Shown: piece after piece, positions 6,825 to 15,167 of the stretch
Layout of the letters: the number at the start of each line of letters is the position of its first letter
Position numbering within the stretch: position 1 is the first letter of the stretch
NCBI GenBank assembly: GCA_900317105.1
Contig: ONFP01000015.1
Span: forward strand, 1 to 35,964
Direction of reading: 5' to 3'
Source of the DNA: an uncultured Succinatimonas sp.
GTDB lineage: Bacteria > Pseudomonadota > Gammaproteobacteria > Enterobacterales > Succinivibrionaceae
DNA: 35,964 nt
Made by a program: the position numbers and the translations under genes
The notes under the pieces: generated by a model
What the model saw: only the letters and a program-made list of their open reading frames with translations
What the model was told of the DNA's origin: nothing
Database searches by the model: none

Positions 6825-9281
6825 ATGTTTGAAGCAATTGTCTTAGTTTTAGTAGTCATGCTCATGCTTCTTGCCACCTTGGATCTTTTTGTGGGTGTAA
6901 GTAATGACGCCGCCAATTTCCTTAATTCCGCAGTTGGCACAAGAATCGCTCCTTTATTCGTTATTATGCTAGTCGCATCCGTTGGAGTTCTGTGCGGAGC
7001 AACCTTCTCGTCGGGAATGATGGAAGTCGCAAGAAAAGGAATGCTGTTCCCGGAGCTTTTCTCCTTTGAGGAAATAATGCTCATCTTTGCGGCAGTAATG
7101 ATTTCAGATGTGCTTCTTTTAAATCTGTTCAATTCCTTCGGTCTTCCAACTTCCACCACTGTATCAATTGTGTTCGAGCTTCTTGGTGCTGCAACCTTTG
7201 CCTCTTTTTATAAGGTATACGGAACAGACCTTCCGCTCTCAGATATCTTTAACTTTATTAAACTGGACAGAACCGCAACCATCGTTTCTGCCATTCTGCT
7301 CTCTGTAGTTCTTGCCTTTATTACCGGCATGGTGGTTCAGTTTGTCTGCAGACTTTTATTTACCTTCAGATTTGACCGTACCATAGGTTATCTGGGCGGT
7401 GTATTCTGTGGTTTCTCCCTGACTTCCATCTCCTACTTCCTGGTTATAAAGGGAGCAAAAGGCGCTTCCTTCATGAAGCCTGAGTATCTGGACTTTATTG
7501 ACACTCACTTCAACACCATTATGTGGGGACTGTTTATCGGCTTCTCACTGTTGGGTCAGATTATTGTGCTGCTTAAGGGCAATGTTTTCAAACTGATTAT
7601 TCTTGCTGGAACCTTTGCGCTTGCTTTCTCATTTGCAGGAAACGATCTTGTAAACTTCGTTGGTGTGCCTCTGGCTGCTTTAGACAGCTATGAGTTCTGG
7701 TCCGCCAATGCCCTGGGTGATAAGTCATTCCTGATGTCTCATCTTAATGAGAATAACGTTACCAGTACTTTCTGGCTGTTTTTAGCAGGCTCTGTAATGT
7801 GTCTGACTCTGTGGGTAAGTAAGAAGGCCCGTCAGGTGGTTCAGACCTCAATCAATCTGTCATCATCAACCTCTGGTTCCCGTGAGCAGTTCGGTGCTTC
7901 AACAATCGGCCGTATCATTACCAGAATGGGGCTTGGAGTTTCCCGTGCTGTATACAGAACTGTACCAAACAATTCTGCTAAATTTATCCGTCACCGTTAC
8001 AGACAGCCAGCAGTAGTTAAAGGTCAGGACAGACTTCCTTTTGACTACGTAAGAGCCTCTGTAAATCTGGTGGTTGCTGCAACTTTAATTTCCGTTGCAA
8101 CTTCCTTAAAGCTGCCTTTATCTACCACATATGTATGTTTCATGGTGGCCATGGGCTCATCTTTTGCCGACGGTGCCTGGGATAGAGAAAGTGCAGTATA
8201 CAGAATCTCCGGTGTGGTTACAGTGATTGCCGGCTGGTTCTTAACCGGTATCTCAGCATTCAGCTTTGCAGCTTTTATCAACTTTATTCTGTGTAATCTG
8301 GGCTTTTATGCAGCGCTATTCCTGATCCCATGTGTATTTGCTCTGATTATCTATACCAATTTCATCAGAAAGACTCAGACCGCTGCTGTAAGCTCAATTC
8401 TATCAGCCAAGTCTGATCGTGAGATTCTGAACAGTGTTGCTTCAACTGTTCCTAGCTACTACGAAAAGGAAATTACCTGCATCAAGACCGCTCTGGATGC
8501 TTTCTTTGAAGACAATGAATTTGGTCTTCGCAAGGTTAGAAACAAGGCTTCAAATATCGCTGATGCAATTTCCATCGAAAGAAGTGCCTACTACTCTTTA
8601 GCTGTAGGTTCTGAGCAGAAGCTTCTGCCGGTAAAGAATCAGGCTCCTAGCAGTACCAATGATGCCAAGTTCTTCTTCTATCTGGTATTCTCAAACTTAA
8701 GAGAGGCTTCAAAGTCAGTTCATTATGCTCTTGATCAGGCTGTAAATCATGTAGCCAACCGTCATACCATTTTCGGTGGAGCAATGAAGGATAGTCTTTT
8801 TGATCTGGTCAAGAGAATCGACAGACTGGTAGACGATCTGCGAGCTATCGAGACAAAACAGTCTGCTTCAAATGTAGAGTCTGTTGTTAAGCATGCCAAG
8901 AAACTTAACCGTGATATTGATAAGTGTCAGATGGAGCTGGTTTCTATTATTGGTAGAGAACACGTTTCCATGCATTCATCTGAGATGTATCTGACCTTCC
9001 TGCAGTGTATGCGTGATCTGGCTAACCGTTATGTAGCTGTAAGTATGCAGGAGCGTGCATTGGCTGAGATTGTTCTTGGAAAATCTCATCTTGATGAGGC
9101 TGACAGCCAGGTTCAGAGTTCATCTTTAGCTACTGCCTTCCGTGAAGATCGCGAGGATATCAGTATTTCCACTTCAGATAATAATGATTCCAAGATAGTT
9201 GCTCCTTCCTATGAGGATGACGGTGAGATGATTATTCTTCCAAAATCACCTGCAGCTATTGAGCAGGAAAAGAACTCATAG
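6825..9281 (+). CDS. Inorganic phosphate transporter, PiT family, with long cytoplasmic tail
   Basis: The 818-residue protein is much longer than E. coli PitA (about 500). The first PiT signature is at residues 25-43 (VSNDAANFLNSAVGTRIAP) and the second repeat is near residue 428 (LPLSTTYVCFMVAMGSSF). Many hydrophobic helices span residues 1-510. From about 530 on the chain is soluble, helical and charged (YYEKEITCIKTALDAFFEDN, later LVKRIDRLVDDLRAIE), resembling a PhoU/DUF47-like bundle, and it ends in an acidic, serine-rich tail. This enlarged form is known from some anaerobes. Transport is probably proton- or sodium-coupled phosphate symport at the inner membrane. A tail of this kind could gate the transporter (inference). 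The ATG has AGGA upstream. It is divergent from gntR and followed by a terminator. Confidence 0.9.
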   Translation: MFEAIVLVLVVMLMLLATLDLFVGVSNDAANFLNSAVGTRIAPLFVIMLVASVGVLCGATFSSGMMEVARKGMLFPELFSFEEIMLIFAAVMISDVLLLNLFNSFGLPTSTTVSIVFELLGAATFASFYKVYGTDLPLSDIFNFIKLDRTATIVSAILLSVVLAFITGMVVQFVCRLLFTFRFDRTIGYLGGVFCGFSLTSISYFLVIKGAKGASFMKPEYLDFIDTHFNTIMWGLFIGFSLLGQIIVLLKGNVFKLIILAGTFALAFSFAGNDLVNFVGVPLAALDSYEFWSANALGDKSFLMSHLNENNVTSTFWLFLAGSVMCLTLWVSKKARQVVQTSINLSSSTSGSREQFGASTIGRIITRMGLGVSRAVYRTVPNNSAKFIRHRYRQPAVVKGQDRLPFDYVRASVNLVVAATLISVATSLKLPLSTTYVCFMVAMGSSFADGAWDRESAVYRISGVVTVIAGWFLTGISAFSFAAFINFILCNLGFYAALFLIPCVFALIIYTNFIRKTQTAAVSSILSAKSDREILNSVASTVPSYYEKEITCIKTALDAFFEDNEFGLRKVRNKASNIADAISIERSAYYSLAVGSEQKLLPVKNQAPSSTNDAKFFFYLVFSNLREASKSVHYALDQAVNHVANRHTIFGGAMKDSLFDLVKRIDRLVDDLRAIETKQSASNVESVVKHAKKLNRDIDKCQMELVSIIGREHVSMHSSEMYLTFLQCMRDLANRYVAVSMQERALAEIVLGKSHLDEADSQVQSSSLATAFREDREDISISTSDNNDSKIVAPSYEDDGEMIILPKSPAAIEQEKNS

Positions 9282-9305
9282 TATCTGGTTTTTAAAGAAT
9301 ACAAA

Positions 9306-9339
9306 CAAGGCACATTGGATATTTCCTCTGTGCCTTTTT
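9306..9339 (+). terminator. Rho-independent terminator of the PiT gene
   Basis: Stem AGGCACA/TGTGCCT (9308-9314 with 9329-9335) is followed by TTTTC, 25 bases after the stop. Confidence 0.8.
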
Positions 9340-9386
9340 CGTAGATGTATCTGTATGTGTCTTGAATCAGCTCTATAGCTTTTTTA

Positions 9387-9968
9387 TCAGAAGCTGGTCA
9401 GTCTGACTCCGTGCTCGTATAAGATCTTTGTTCCTATTAAAAACAGGGTAAGGGCTCCTAAAACGTTAAGTATTCTATCCAGTCTTCTGAATCTTGATAG
9501 CTGCTGTCCTGCCATAAAACTTCCAAATGAAATCATAAAGCAGACTATTCCGATGATTAGAGATGCATATAGAATTCGTGGATTGGTAGTCAGCCCCAGA
9601 GAAAAACCGACAGCAAGTGCATCAATTGAGGTAGCAATTCCAAGACTTAACAGGATCATGAAATTGATGTGCTTTGCCTCCTGTGTTTCTCCCTCAAATG
9701 CTTCTTTGAGCATATTTATGCTAACGCCTGTGAGAAGAATAAAGGCCAGCCAGTGATCGTACTCATCGATAAGACCGATGATGGATTCTCCTCCTATAAA
9801 ACCAATCAGAGGCATTAAAAACTGGAAAAATCCAAAAGTGAAAGCCATGGCAATAGCATGGCGGAATCTGCTTTCTGACTCGGACTGCTTTTTTCCGTAG
9901 ATAACTGAACATACAGATGCATCTATTGATAGGGCAACTGCGGTTAATAAGATTTCTAGTGTTGTCAT
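9387..9968 (-). CDS. mntP: Manganese efflux pump MntP family
   Basis: A 193-residue inner-membrane protein of about six TM helices with the two-fold repeat of the MntP (YebN, DUF204) family. The repeat signatures are AVALSIDASVCSVIYGKK near the N-terminus and GIATSIDALAVGFSLGL in the second half; their Asp residues are essential in MntP. It would export Mn2+ when cytoplasmic levels are high. The ATG has AGGAAA upstream. I looked for the yybP-ykoY Mn2+ riboswitch that often precedes this gene and could not see it. It stands alone and is convergent with the phosphate transporter gene. Confidence 0.9.
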   Translation of the reverse strand: MTTLEILLTAVALSIDASVCSVIYGKKQSESESRFRHAIAMAFTFGFFQFLMPLIGFIGGESIIGLIDEYDHWLAFILLTGVSINMLKEAFEGETQEAKHINFMILLSLGIATSIDALAVGFSLGLTTNPRILYASLIIGIVCFMISFGSFMAGQQLSRFRRLDRILNVLGALTLFLIGTKILYEHGVRLTSF

Positions 9969-10143
9969 TTATTTTCCTGATTTGTTGCGGTAATTATAAA
10001 AGATCTCTGAGGAAAGCGACAAAACAAATTTCAGAAGACATTAGATATGCAGAATCTTTTTTGTATTGTGTTCTGGTATAGCAGGTGCTTTTTTGGTGGA
10101 TGTGCGTTTGTGAGATATTTTGGTTGGAGAATAAGCAAAAGAA

Positions 10144-10175
10144 AAGCTAATATCCACCTGTGTGAATATTAGCTT
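10144..10175 (-). terminator. Terminator of the udk-nucleoside transporter unit
   Basis: Long stem AAGCTAATAT/ATATTAGCTT closing on a 12-base loop (10144-10175). On the minus strand it is followed by TTTCTTTTGC. It lies 26 bases after the transporter stop. Confidence 0.75.
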
Positions 10176-10200
10176 AATGTTATTTTACAAATCTAAACTG

Positions 10201-11403
10201 TTAACCGAATGACAGAATCAGACCTACCAGGAAACAGTTAAACAGATTAAGGGCAAAGGCTGCAATCAGAGCTCTTACGATAATCTGTGCCAGAACCTCT
10301 TTCTTTGGAGGATATAGTGCACCGATTGAAGCTACACATACTGCCATACTGCCGATGTTTGCAAAACCTGCAATTGCAATACATAGAACAGCCTGTGTTC
10401 TGTAGTCCATACTCTGTAGAGCTGGAGCTAATTCAGAGAAGGCTACGAACTCATTTAAAACAAGCTTTGAACCTAAAAGCTGAGCACCAAAATCAGTATA
10501 TTCACCGCTTAATCCCATAAAGAAGGAAATTGGATAGAAAATCCAGCTGAAGATTTTCTCAATGGTTATACCGGTAGGTGATAGGATACCGTTAAGCAGA
10601 GAAACTACAGCTACAATGGCAACTAAGGATGCGGCGATAGCTGCAATCATTCTTACACCGTCCATAGCACCGTTGCCCAAGGCGTCAATTACATTACAGC
10701 CTGACTGCTTTCTGTCGATTTCAAGTTTTGCTGTAATAGCTACCTCTTCCTGCTCAGGATACATGATTTTGGCCATGATAATTGAGCCAAAAGGAATCAG
10801 AGTACAGGCCAGGATCAGGAACTCCATAGGAATACCCAGGGCATTGTAGCCGCCAAGAATAGATACGGACATACTTCCCATACCTGCAACTACCACTACG
10901 AAGATTTCACTTCTGGTCATGTTTCCAAGGTACTTTGCAATCAGTAGTGGTGATTCGGTCTGTCCTAAGAACATATTGGCAACAGTGATGAAGCTTTCAA
11001 CACGTGTGGTACCTACAAACCTACCTACGATGGAACCGATAACTTTGATGATTAATCCTAAAATACCAAGATAGGACAGTACACTTACCAAAGCACCGAA
11101 GAAAATCAGGTTGGCCAGTACCTGGAAAATAAAAATAAAGCCTGATTTTTCGATGTTGATAAGAGGTCCAAATACGAAATCAAGTCCGTTTCTGCCGTAG
11201 CTTAGAACCAGGGTAAAGGCATCAGAGATCTTTTCAATGACCCAGATACCGGCAGGAACCTTAATAAAGATAATGGCGACAATGATCTGGGCAACCAGAG
11301 CCTTTACGATCATCTTCCATTTGACTTGCTTTTTGCCGTTTGAGCAAAGGAACATCACTCCGATAATCAGAGCCATTCCTATAAGATTAAGTATTGGTGC
11401 CAT
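10201..11403 (-). CDS. Concentrative nucleoside transporter, CNT (NupC/NupX) family
   Basis: A 400-residue inner-membrane symporter, the usual length for NupC. The CNT core is clear: GFIFIFQVLANLIFFGALVSV, then the substrate-site segment GQTESPLLIAKYLGNMTR, then SILGGYNALGIPMEF, and late VLNEFVAF followed by AIAGFANIGSMAV. GQTE with ESPL is closer to the YeiM/YeiJ (NupX) branch than to NupC itself (GQSENF), so I leave the symbol blank. Substrates are probably pyrimidine nucleosides, because uridine kinase lies 29 bases upstream in the same direction, giving uptake plus phosphorylation in one unit. The Shine-Dalgarno is weak. Confidence 0.92.
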   Translation of the reverse strand: MAPILNLIGMALIIGVMFLCSNGKKQVKWKMIVKALVAQIIVAIIFIKVPAGIWVIEKISDAFTLVLSYGRNGLDFVFGPLINIEKSGFIFIFQVLANLIFFGALVSVLSYLGILGLIIKVIGSIVGRFVGTTRVESFITVANMFLGQTESPLLIAKYLGNMTRSEIFVVVVAGMGSMSVSILGGYNALGIPMEFLILACTLIPFGSIIMAKIMYPEQEEVAITAKLEIDRKQSGCNVIDALGNGAMDGVRMIAAIAASLVAIVAVVSLLNGILSPTGITIEKIFSWIFYPISFFMGLSGEYTDFGAQLLGSKLVLNEFVAFSELAPALQSMDYRTQAVLCIAIAGFANIGSMAVCVASIGALYPPKKEVLAQIIVRALIAAFALNLFNCFLVGLILSFG

Positions 11404-11432
11404 ATATGTGTACTCATGTTGTAGGTTAATGT

Positions 11433-12053
11433 TTAATCTTGTTTTGAAGCAATAATGCTTTCTATCTTGGTTTTGACAATATCAAATGCGGCTTCGTTAA
11501 GAGCACTGTTAATAATAATATCTGCAACAGACTTTGTTGGTTCAACAAACAGATTATGCATTGGTTTAACAGTTGCCAAGTACTGGGAGATAATATCAGG
11601 AAGCTCTCTTCCTCTCATCTTTATGTCTCTTGCAGCTCTTCTAAGAATTCGTTCATCTGCATCGGCATCAAGGTAAATCTTGTAGTCAAACAGATCTCTT
11701 AATCTTGGTTCATGAAGTACAAGAATACCTTCAACAATAATGACTTTACATGGTTTGATGAGAACTGTTTTATCTGATCTGTTGTGCTGTGCAAAATCGT
11801 AAAGAGGCCCCTCGACATCCTGTCCGTGTTTTAGCATTACGATGTGTTCAATTAAAAGGGAGGTTTCAAGTGAATCAGGGTGATCATAGTTGATGAGTTT
11901 TCTCTTTTCAAAGCTCAGATCATCACGTCTTCTGTAGTAATTATCATGATATAAAACTGTCAGATTATCTCCGAAATAATCTTTAAGTCTTTTGGTAAAG
12001 GTTGATTTTCCAGAACCAGTGCCGCCTGCTATTCCAATAAATACTGTTTTCAC
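11433..12053 (-). CDS. udk: Uridine kinase
   Basis: Phosphorylates uridine and cytidine to UMP/CMP in pyrimidine salvage, in the cytosol. The Walker A is at residues 10-17 (GGTGSGKS), followed by YHDNYYRRRDDL, NYDHPDSLET and the nucleoside-site segment GPLYDFAQHNRSD. VIIVEGILVL is the Walker-B-like strand, and the lid arginines are in RILRRAARDIKMRGR. Length 206 is normal (E. coli 213). The start is GTG at 12053 with a GAGAG-rich Shine-Dalgarno. It is first in an operon with the nucleoside transporter. The 228-base gap to HU upstream holds the HU terminator and an AT-rich promoter region. Confidence 0.97.
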   Translation of the reverse strand: MKTVFIGIAGGTGSGKSTFTKRLKDYFGDNLTVLYHDNYYRRRDDLSFEKRKLINYDHPDSLETSLLIEHIVMLKHGQDVEGPLYDFAQHNRSDKTVLIKPCKVIIVEGILVLHEPRLRDLFDYKIYLDADADERILRRAARDIKMRGRELPDIISQYLATVKPMHNLFVEPTKSVADIIINSALNEAAFDIVKTKIESIIASKQD

Positions 12054-12234
12054 TATCTTACTCTCTCCAATTTAAACAAGATTATGTAATACTCATCTAA
12101 ATTGTTAATATTTATAATAATCTCTAACTAGAGTTACATGTATCTATACACAAACGGTGGCTATTATACATGATTTACGTCACATTTAATGCCGTTTTTT
12201 TACGGGACTCGAGAATTGTCAAACTCAAAATAGA

Positions 12235-12261
12235 AAGCCAGAATTTAGACAATTCTGGCTT
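12235..12261 (-). terminator. Terminator of the HU gene
   Basis: A perfect 11-bp stem AAGCCAGAATT/AATTCTGGCTT with a 5-base loop (12235-12245 and 12251-12261). On the minus strand it is followed by TCTATTTTG, 20 bases beyond the HU stop. Confidence 0.8.
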
Positions 12262-12281
12262 CTTATATGGATTTAGAAAAA

Positions 12282-12563
12282 TTACTTCTTCTTGTTTACT
12301 GCATCTTTTAGAGCTGAACCAGCTGAGAAAGCAGGAACTTTAGTTGCTGCAATCTTGATAACTTCACCGGTTCTTGGGTTACGACCCTGACGAGCAGCTC
12401 TCTTTGATACCTTGAAAGTACCAAAGCCAATTAGCTGTACGGTGTCACCCTTAACTAATGCTGCCTGAACAGACTCTAGGAAAGCCTCAACAGCCTTCTT
12501 TGAATCAACCTTAGTTAGACCACTAGTCTTTGCAATTGCATCAACAAGTTGTGTTTTATTCAT
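12282..12563 (-). CDS. DNA-binding protein HU
   Basis: A 93-residue nucleoid protein of the HU/IHF family. MNKTQLVDAIAKTSGLTK begins the helical dimer body. GFGTFKVSKRAARQGRNPRTG is the DNA-binding arm with the conserved RxGRNPxTG, and the C-terminus is SALKDAVNKKK. IHF subunits have different arm residues, so HU is favoured; HupA against HupB cannot be decided. A strong promoter lies upstream (12601-12628) and AAGGAAA precedes the ATG, in line with high expression. It is monocistronic, with its own terminator. Confidence 0.95.
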   Translation of the reverse strand: MNKTQLVDAIAKTSGLTKVDSKKAVEAFLESVQAALVKGDTVQLIGFGTFKVSKRAARQGRNPRTGEVIKIAATKVPAFSAGSALKDAVNKKK

Positions 12564-12600
12564 AGTATATTTCCTTTGTGGTTGTTTGTTGTTTGTTTTG

Positions 12601-12628
12601 AATATACATCAAATCTTAGCTGTATCAA
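12601..12628 (-). promoter_or_regulatory. Sigma70-type promoter of the HU gene
   Basis: On the minus strand TTGATA and TATATT are separated by 16 bases, about 38 bases before the start codon. Confidence 0.6.
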
Positions 12629-12720
12629 CGTTTTAAAGCCTTTTTTTATCGGAATCTGTGAGCTAGATAAAAATATTTACTTCAAAAAGCCTTGTTTTAA
12701 TGCGGTATCTGAAAAAAAGA

Positions 12721-12759
12721 AACCTCCAGAATGCTGTATTTATGGGCAATCTGGAGGTT
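12721..12759 (-). terminator. Terminator of sstT
   Basis: Stem AACCTCCAGA/TCTGGAGGTT (12721-12730 with 12750-12759). On the minus strand it is followed by TTTCTTTTTTTTC; on the plus strand by AGATTTTTTTT, so it can act in both directions. It lies just beyond the sstT stop. Confidence 0.85.
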
Positions 12760-12780
12760 AGATTTTTTTTGAAAAAGTTA

Positions 12781-14025
12781 TTAGCTGTTAGCTGCTTTCC
12801 TTTCTGCTCTTTCACATGCTGCTGCAGTGAAGATTACATCGGTTGAGCTGTTAAGTGCAGTTTCGCATGAATCCTGAACTACACCGATAATAAAGCCGAT
12901 ACCGATAACCTGCATTGCGATATCGTTTGGAATACCGAAGATTGAGCAGGCCAGAGGAATCAGCATTAGAGAACCGCCGGCAACACCTGATGAACCACAG
13001 GCACACAGAACTGAAGCAATACACATCAGGAATGCTGAGGCGAAATCAACATGGATGCCTAAGGTGTTTGCTGCTGCCATAGTCATGATTACAATGGTTA
13101 CACCTGCACCTGACATATTAATGGTGCATCCCAGAGGAATTGAAATTGTATAGGTTGCCTTGTTTAACCCAAGTTCTTCACATAGAGCCAGGTTAACAGG
13201 AAGGTTTGCTGCTGAAGATCTGGTGAAGAATGCGGTTGTACCTGATTTTGCCAGACACTTGAATACAAGTGGATATGGATTCTTATGAGTGGTCAGGAAT
13301 ACCAGCACAGGGTTGATGATTAAAGCGATAATCAGCATGGTTACAACCAGCACTACAACTACATGAACATAGTTTAACAGGTTGGAAAAACCGCCTTCCT
13401 GAGTACATGATGAATAAACCAGACCAAATACACCAAGAGGTGCACAACGGATTACCATACGGATAACACCGGATACTGCAATAGCCAGATCATCTAATAC
13501 TCTTTTAGTATTGTCATGTGAATATCTGAACATCATGCCCAAAGCAATTGACCATAAAAGAATTGCTACGAAGTTACCGTTGATGAAAGCTGAAACAGGA
13601 TTCTCCACAGCCTGAGTTACGAAGTTAACCAAAACCTCTTTGATTCCCTGTGGTGCTGAAACATTTGCGTTGGTTGCAAGCTCACTGAAGGTGCTTGGAT
13701 ACATATAGCTCATAACCAGAGCCAGACCGCCTGAGAGCACCATGCCTGCAAAATATAATACAATAATAGGCTTTAGGTTGGTCTGCATACCGGATTTGTG
13801 TTTTGCAATAGCAGCTGATACTAGAACGAAAATCAGAATAGGAGCAACAGCTTTTAAGGCTTTAACGAAAATAACACCGAAAGTTGGAATAACAGTGGTG
13901 TCGTATGGATAAACAAAAGCTGCAAATATGCCTAAAATCAGACCGCAGACAATCTGAAGTATAAATGGTGTTCTTGAAAGAACCATAAAGAACAGCGGTC
14001 CTTTTGGATTTTCACTCTCTAGCAT
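12781..14025 (-). CDS. sstT: Serine/threonine transporter SstT
   Basis: A sodium-coupled Ser/Thr importer of the DAACS (glutamate transporter) family in the inner membrane. At 414 residues it matches E. coli SstT. The signature segments are present: the HP1-like serine-rich loop (SGTTAFFTRSSAANLPVN), the TM7 motif as GCTINMSGAGVTIVIM in place of the NMDGT of glutamate transporters, and HP2 (CACGSSGVAGGSLMLIPLAC). The C-terminal VVQDSCETALNSSTDVIF is typical of SstT. The ATG has AAGGAAA upstream. A 0.43 kb AT-rich region separates it from the divergent NifU-like gene and carries repeated operator-like sites. Confidence 0.95.
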   Translation of the reverse strand: MLESENPKGPLFFMVLSRTPFILQIVCGLILGIFAAFVYPYDTTVIPTFGVIFVKALKAVAPILIFVLVSAAIAKHKSGMQTNLKPIIVLYFAGMVLSGGLALVMSYMYPSTFSELATNANVSAPQGIKEVLVNFVTQAVENPVSAFINGNFVAILLWSIALGMMFRYSHDNTKRVLDDLAIAVSGVIRMVIRCAPLGVFGLVYSSCTQEGGFSNLLNYVHVVVVLVVTMLIIALIINPVLVFLTTHKNPYPLVFKCLAKSGTTAFFTRSSAANLPVNLALCEELGLNKATYTISIPLGCTINMSGAGVTIVIMTMAAANTLGIHVDFASAFLMCIASVLCACGSSGVAGGSLMLIPLACSIFGIPNDIAMQVIGIGFIIGVVQDSCETALNSSTDVIFTAAACERAERKAANS

Positions 14026-14454
14026 AGTAATTTCCTTGAAATGCTTAAAATTAACTCATCGTTTTACAAACAGCTTTTATTTCAAATCTGTTTTGTTTTT
14101 TTATCGAAATATTGTCCGATAAGAATATTTACAATAAAAAAAGTGTAAGTGCAAGTTTAGATCACGGTTTTCTATTTATGTATTATTTAAGTGCAAACTT
14201 AAAAAAGTTAATTTTAATTTTTGTAATGTATTAATAAGTCTAAAATTTTAGATTCAAAACCAAGAAAATAGAATTTTGAGTTTAAGTTTTTGGAATTTTT
14301 GAATGGTGTGTATTATAATCTTTGTGTTTTAGAACATTTTTGCTTTCTGAGCGGATTTAATAAATCAGTGAAAAAGCATGAACATAAGTAAAGATCAGAT
14401 GTTCTACAACTCGAAAATAACATTTATTGAACACATTCAAATTAGGTACCACCA
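14026..14454. promoter_or_regulatory. AT-rich divergent control region between sstT and the NifU-like/GGGtGRT operon
   Basis: No gene is visible. The region holds TTATCG-10nt-CGATAA (14101-14122). It also holds two copies of TAAGTGCAA (14146-14154 and 14188-14196) spaced by exactly 42 bases, the second inside a perfect inverted repeat TTAAGT-GCAA-ACTTAA (14187-14202). A plus-strand promoter lies at 14290-14319. The two copies, about four helical turns apart, suggest a cooperative regulator. Confidence 0.45.
14290..14319 (+). promoter_or_regulatory. Promoter of the NifU-like/GGGtGRT operon
   Basis: TTGGAA and a perfect TATAAT are separated by 18 bases. Start of transcription near 14326 would give a 5' leader of about 130 bases. 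Confidence 0.55.
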
Positions 14455-15153
14455 ATGATCTATTCTAAAGAAGTAGAGAATATGTGCCCTGTAACCAAGG
14501 GTGCATACCATGGTCCTGCTCCTATTCCTGAAGAGGGTAAGTGGGTTCAGGCTAAAGAAATCAAAGATATCAGCGGTTTAACTCACGGTGTGGGTTGGTG
14601 TGCTCCTCAGCAGGGCGCTTGCAAGATGACCTTAAACGTTAAAGACGGCATCATTCAGGAAGCTCTAGTTGAGACCATCGGCTGCTCTGGTATGACTCAT
14701 TCTGCTGCAATGGCTTCAGAAATCCTTATCGGTAAGACCCTACTTGAAGGCTTAAACACTGACTTAGTTTGCGATGCTATCAACACTGCATACCGCGAGC
14801 TGTTCCTTCAGATCGTTTACGGCCGTACTCAGACTGCATTCTCTGAGGGTGGTCTTCCAATCGGTGCTTCTCTTGAGGACTTAGGTAAGAACCTACGTAG
14901 TCAGGTTGGTACCATGTTCGCAACCAAGGAAAAAGGTCCACGTTATCTAGAAATGGCTGAGGGTTATGTAACTCGCGTAGCTTTAAACAAGGACAATGAG
15001 ATTGTTGGTTACGAGTTCGTAAATCTTGGCAAGTTAATGGATCTGTTAAAGGCTCACCCAGAATTATCTGGCAAGGAGTGCTTAGATAAGATCCGCGGTC
15101 ACTACGGCCAGTGGGATAATGCCGCTAAGTATATTGATCCAAGACACGAGTAA
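14455..15153 (+). CDS. NifU/IscU-like iron-sulfur scaffold-type protein, partner of GGGtGRT protein
   Basis: The 232-residue protein has the arrangement of the NifU N-terminal (IscU) fold. C49-A-P-Q-Q-G-A-C56 is followed by KMTLNVKDGIIQEALVETIG and then C77 (GCSGMTHSAAMAS). This corresponds to the three cluster-ligand cysteines of IscU, although their spacing differs from IscU and C49/C56 are close together. N- and C-terminal extensions have no recognised motif. No isc or suf genes lie nearby, and there is no cysteine desulfurase in the window. It is directly upstream of the GGGtGRT gene (14 bases), a pairing widely seen in anaerobes. A cluster-binding role is inference. The start is ATG at 14455 with TTAGG upstream; a second ATG at residue 10 is possible. 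Confidence 0.82.
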   Translation: MIYSKEVENMCPVTKGAYHGPAPIPEEGKWVQAKEIKDISGLTHGVGWCAPQQGACKMTLNVKDGIIQEALVETIGCSGMTHSAAMASEILIGKTLLEGLNTDLVCDAINTAYRELFLQIVYGRTQTAFSEGGLPIGASLEDLGKNLRSQVGTMFATKEKGPRYLEMAEGYVTRVALNKDNEIVGYEFVNLGKLMDLLKAHPELSGKECLDKIRGHYGQWDNAAKYIDPRHE

Positions 15154-15167
15154 CGAGGTACTAAAAG

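Noticed and set aside
9969-10200. yybP-ykoY manganese riboswitch upstream of mntP
   Set aside because: I looked for its conserved stem and loop elements and could not find them; only the nucleoside-transporter terminator is visible.
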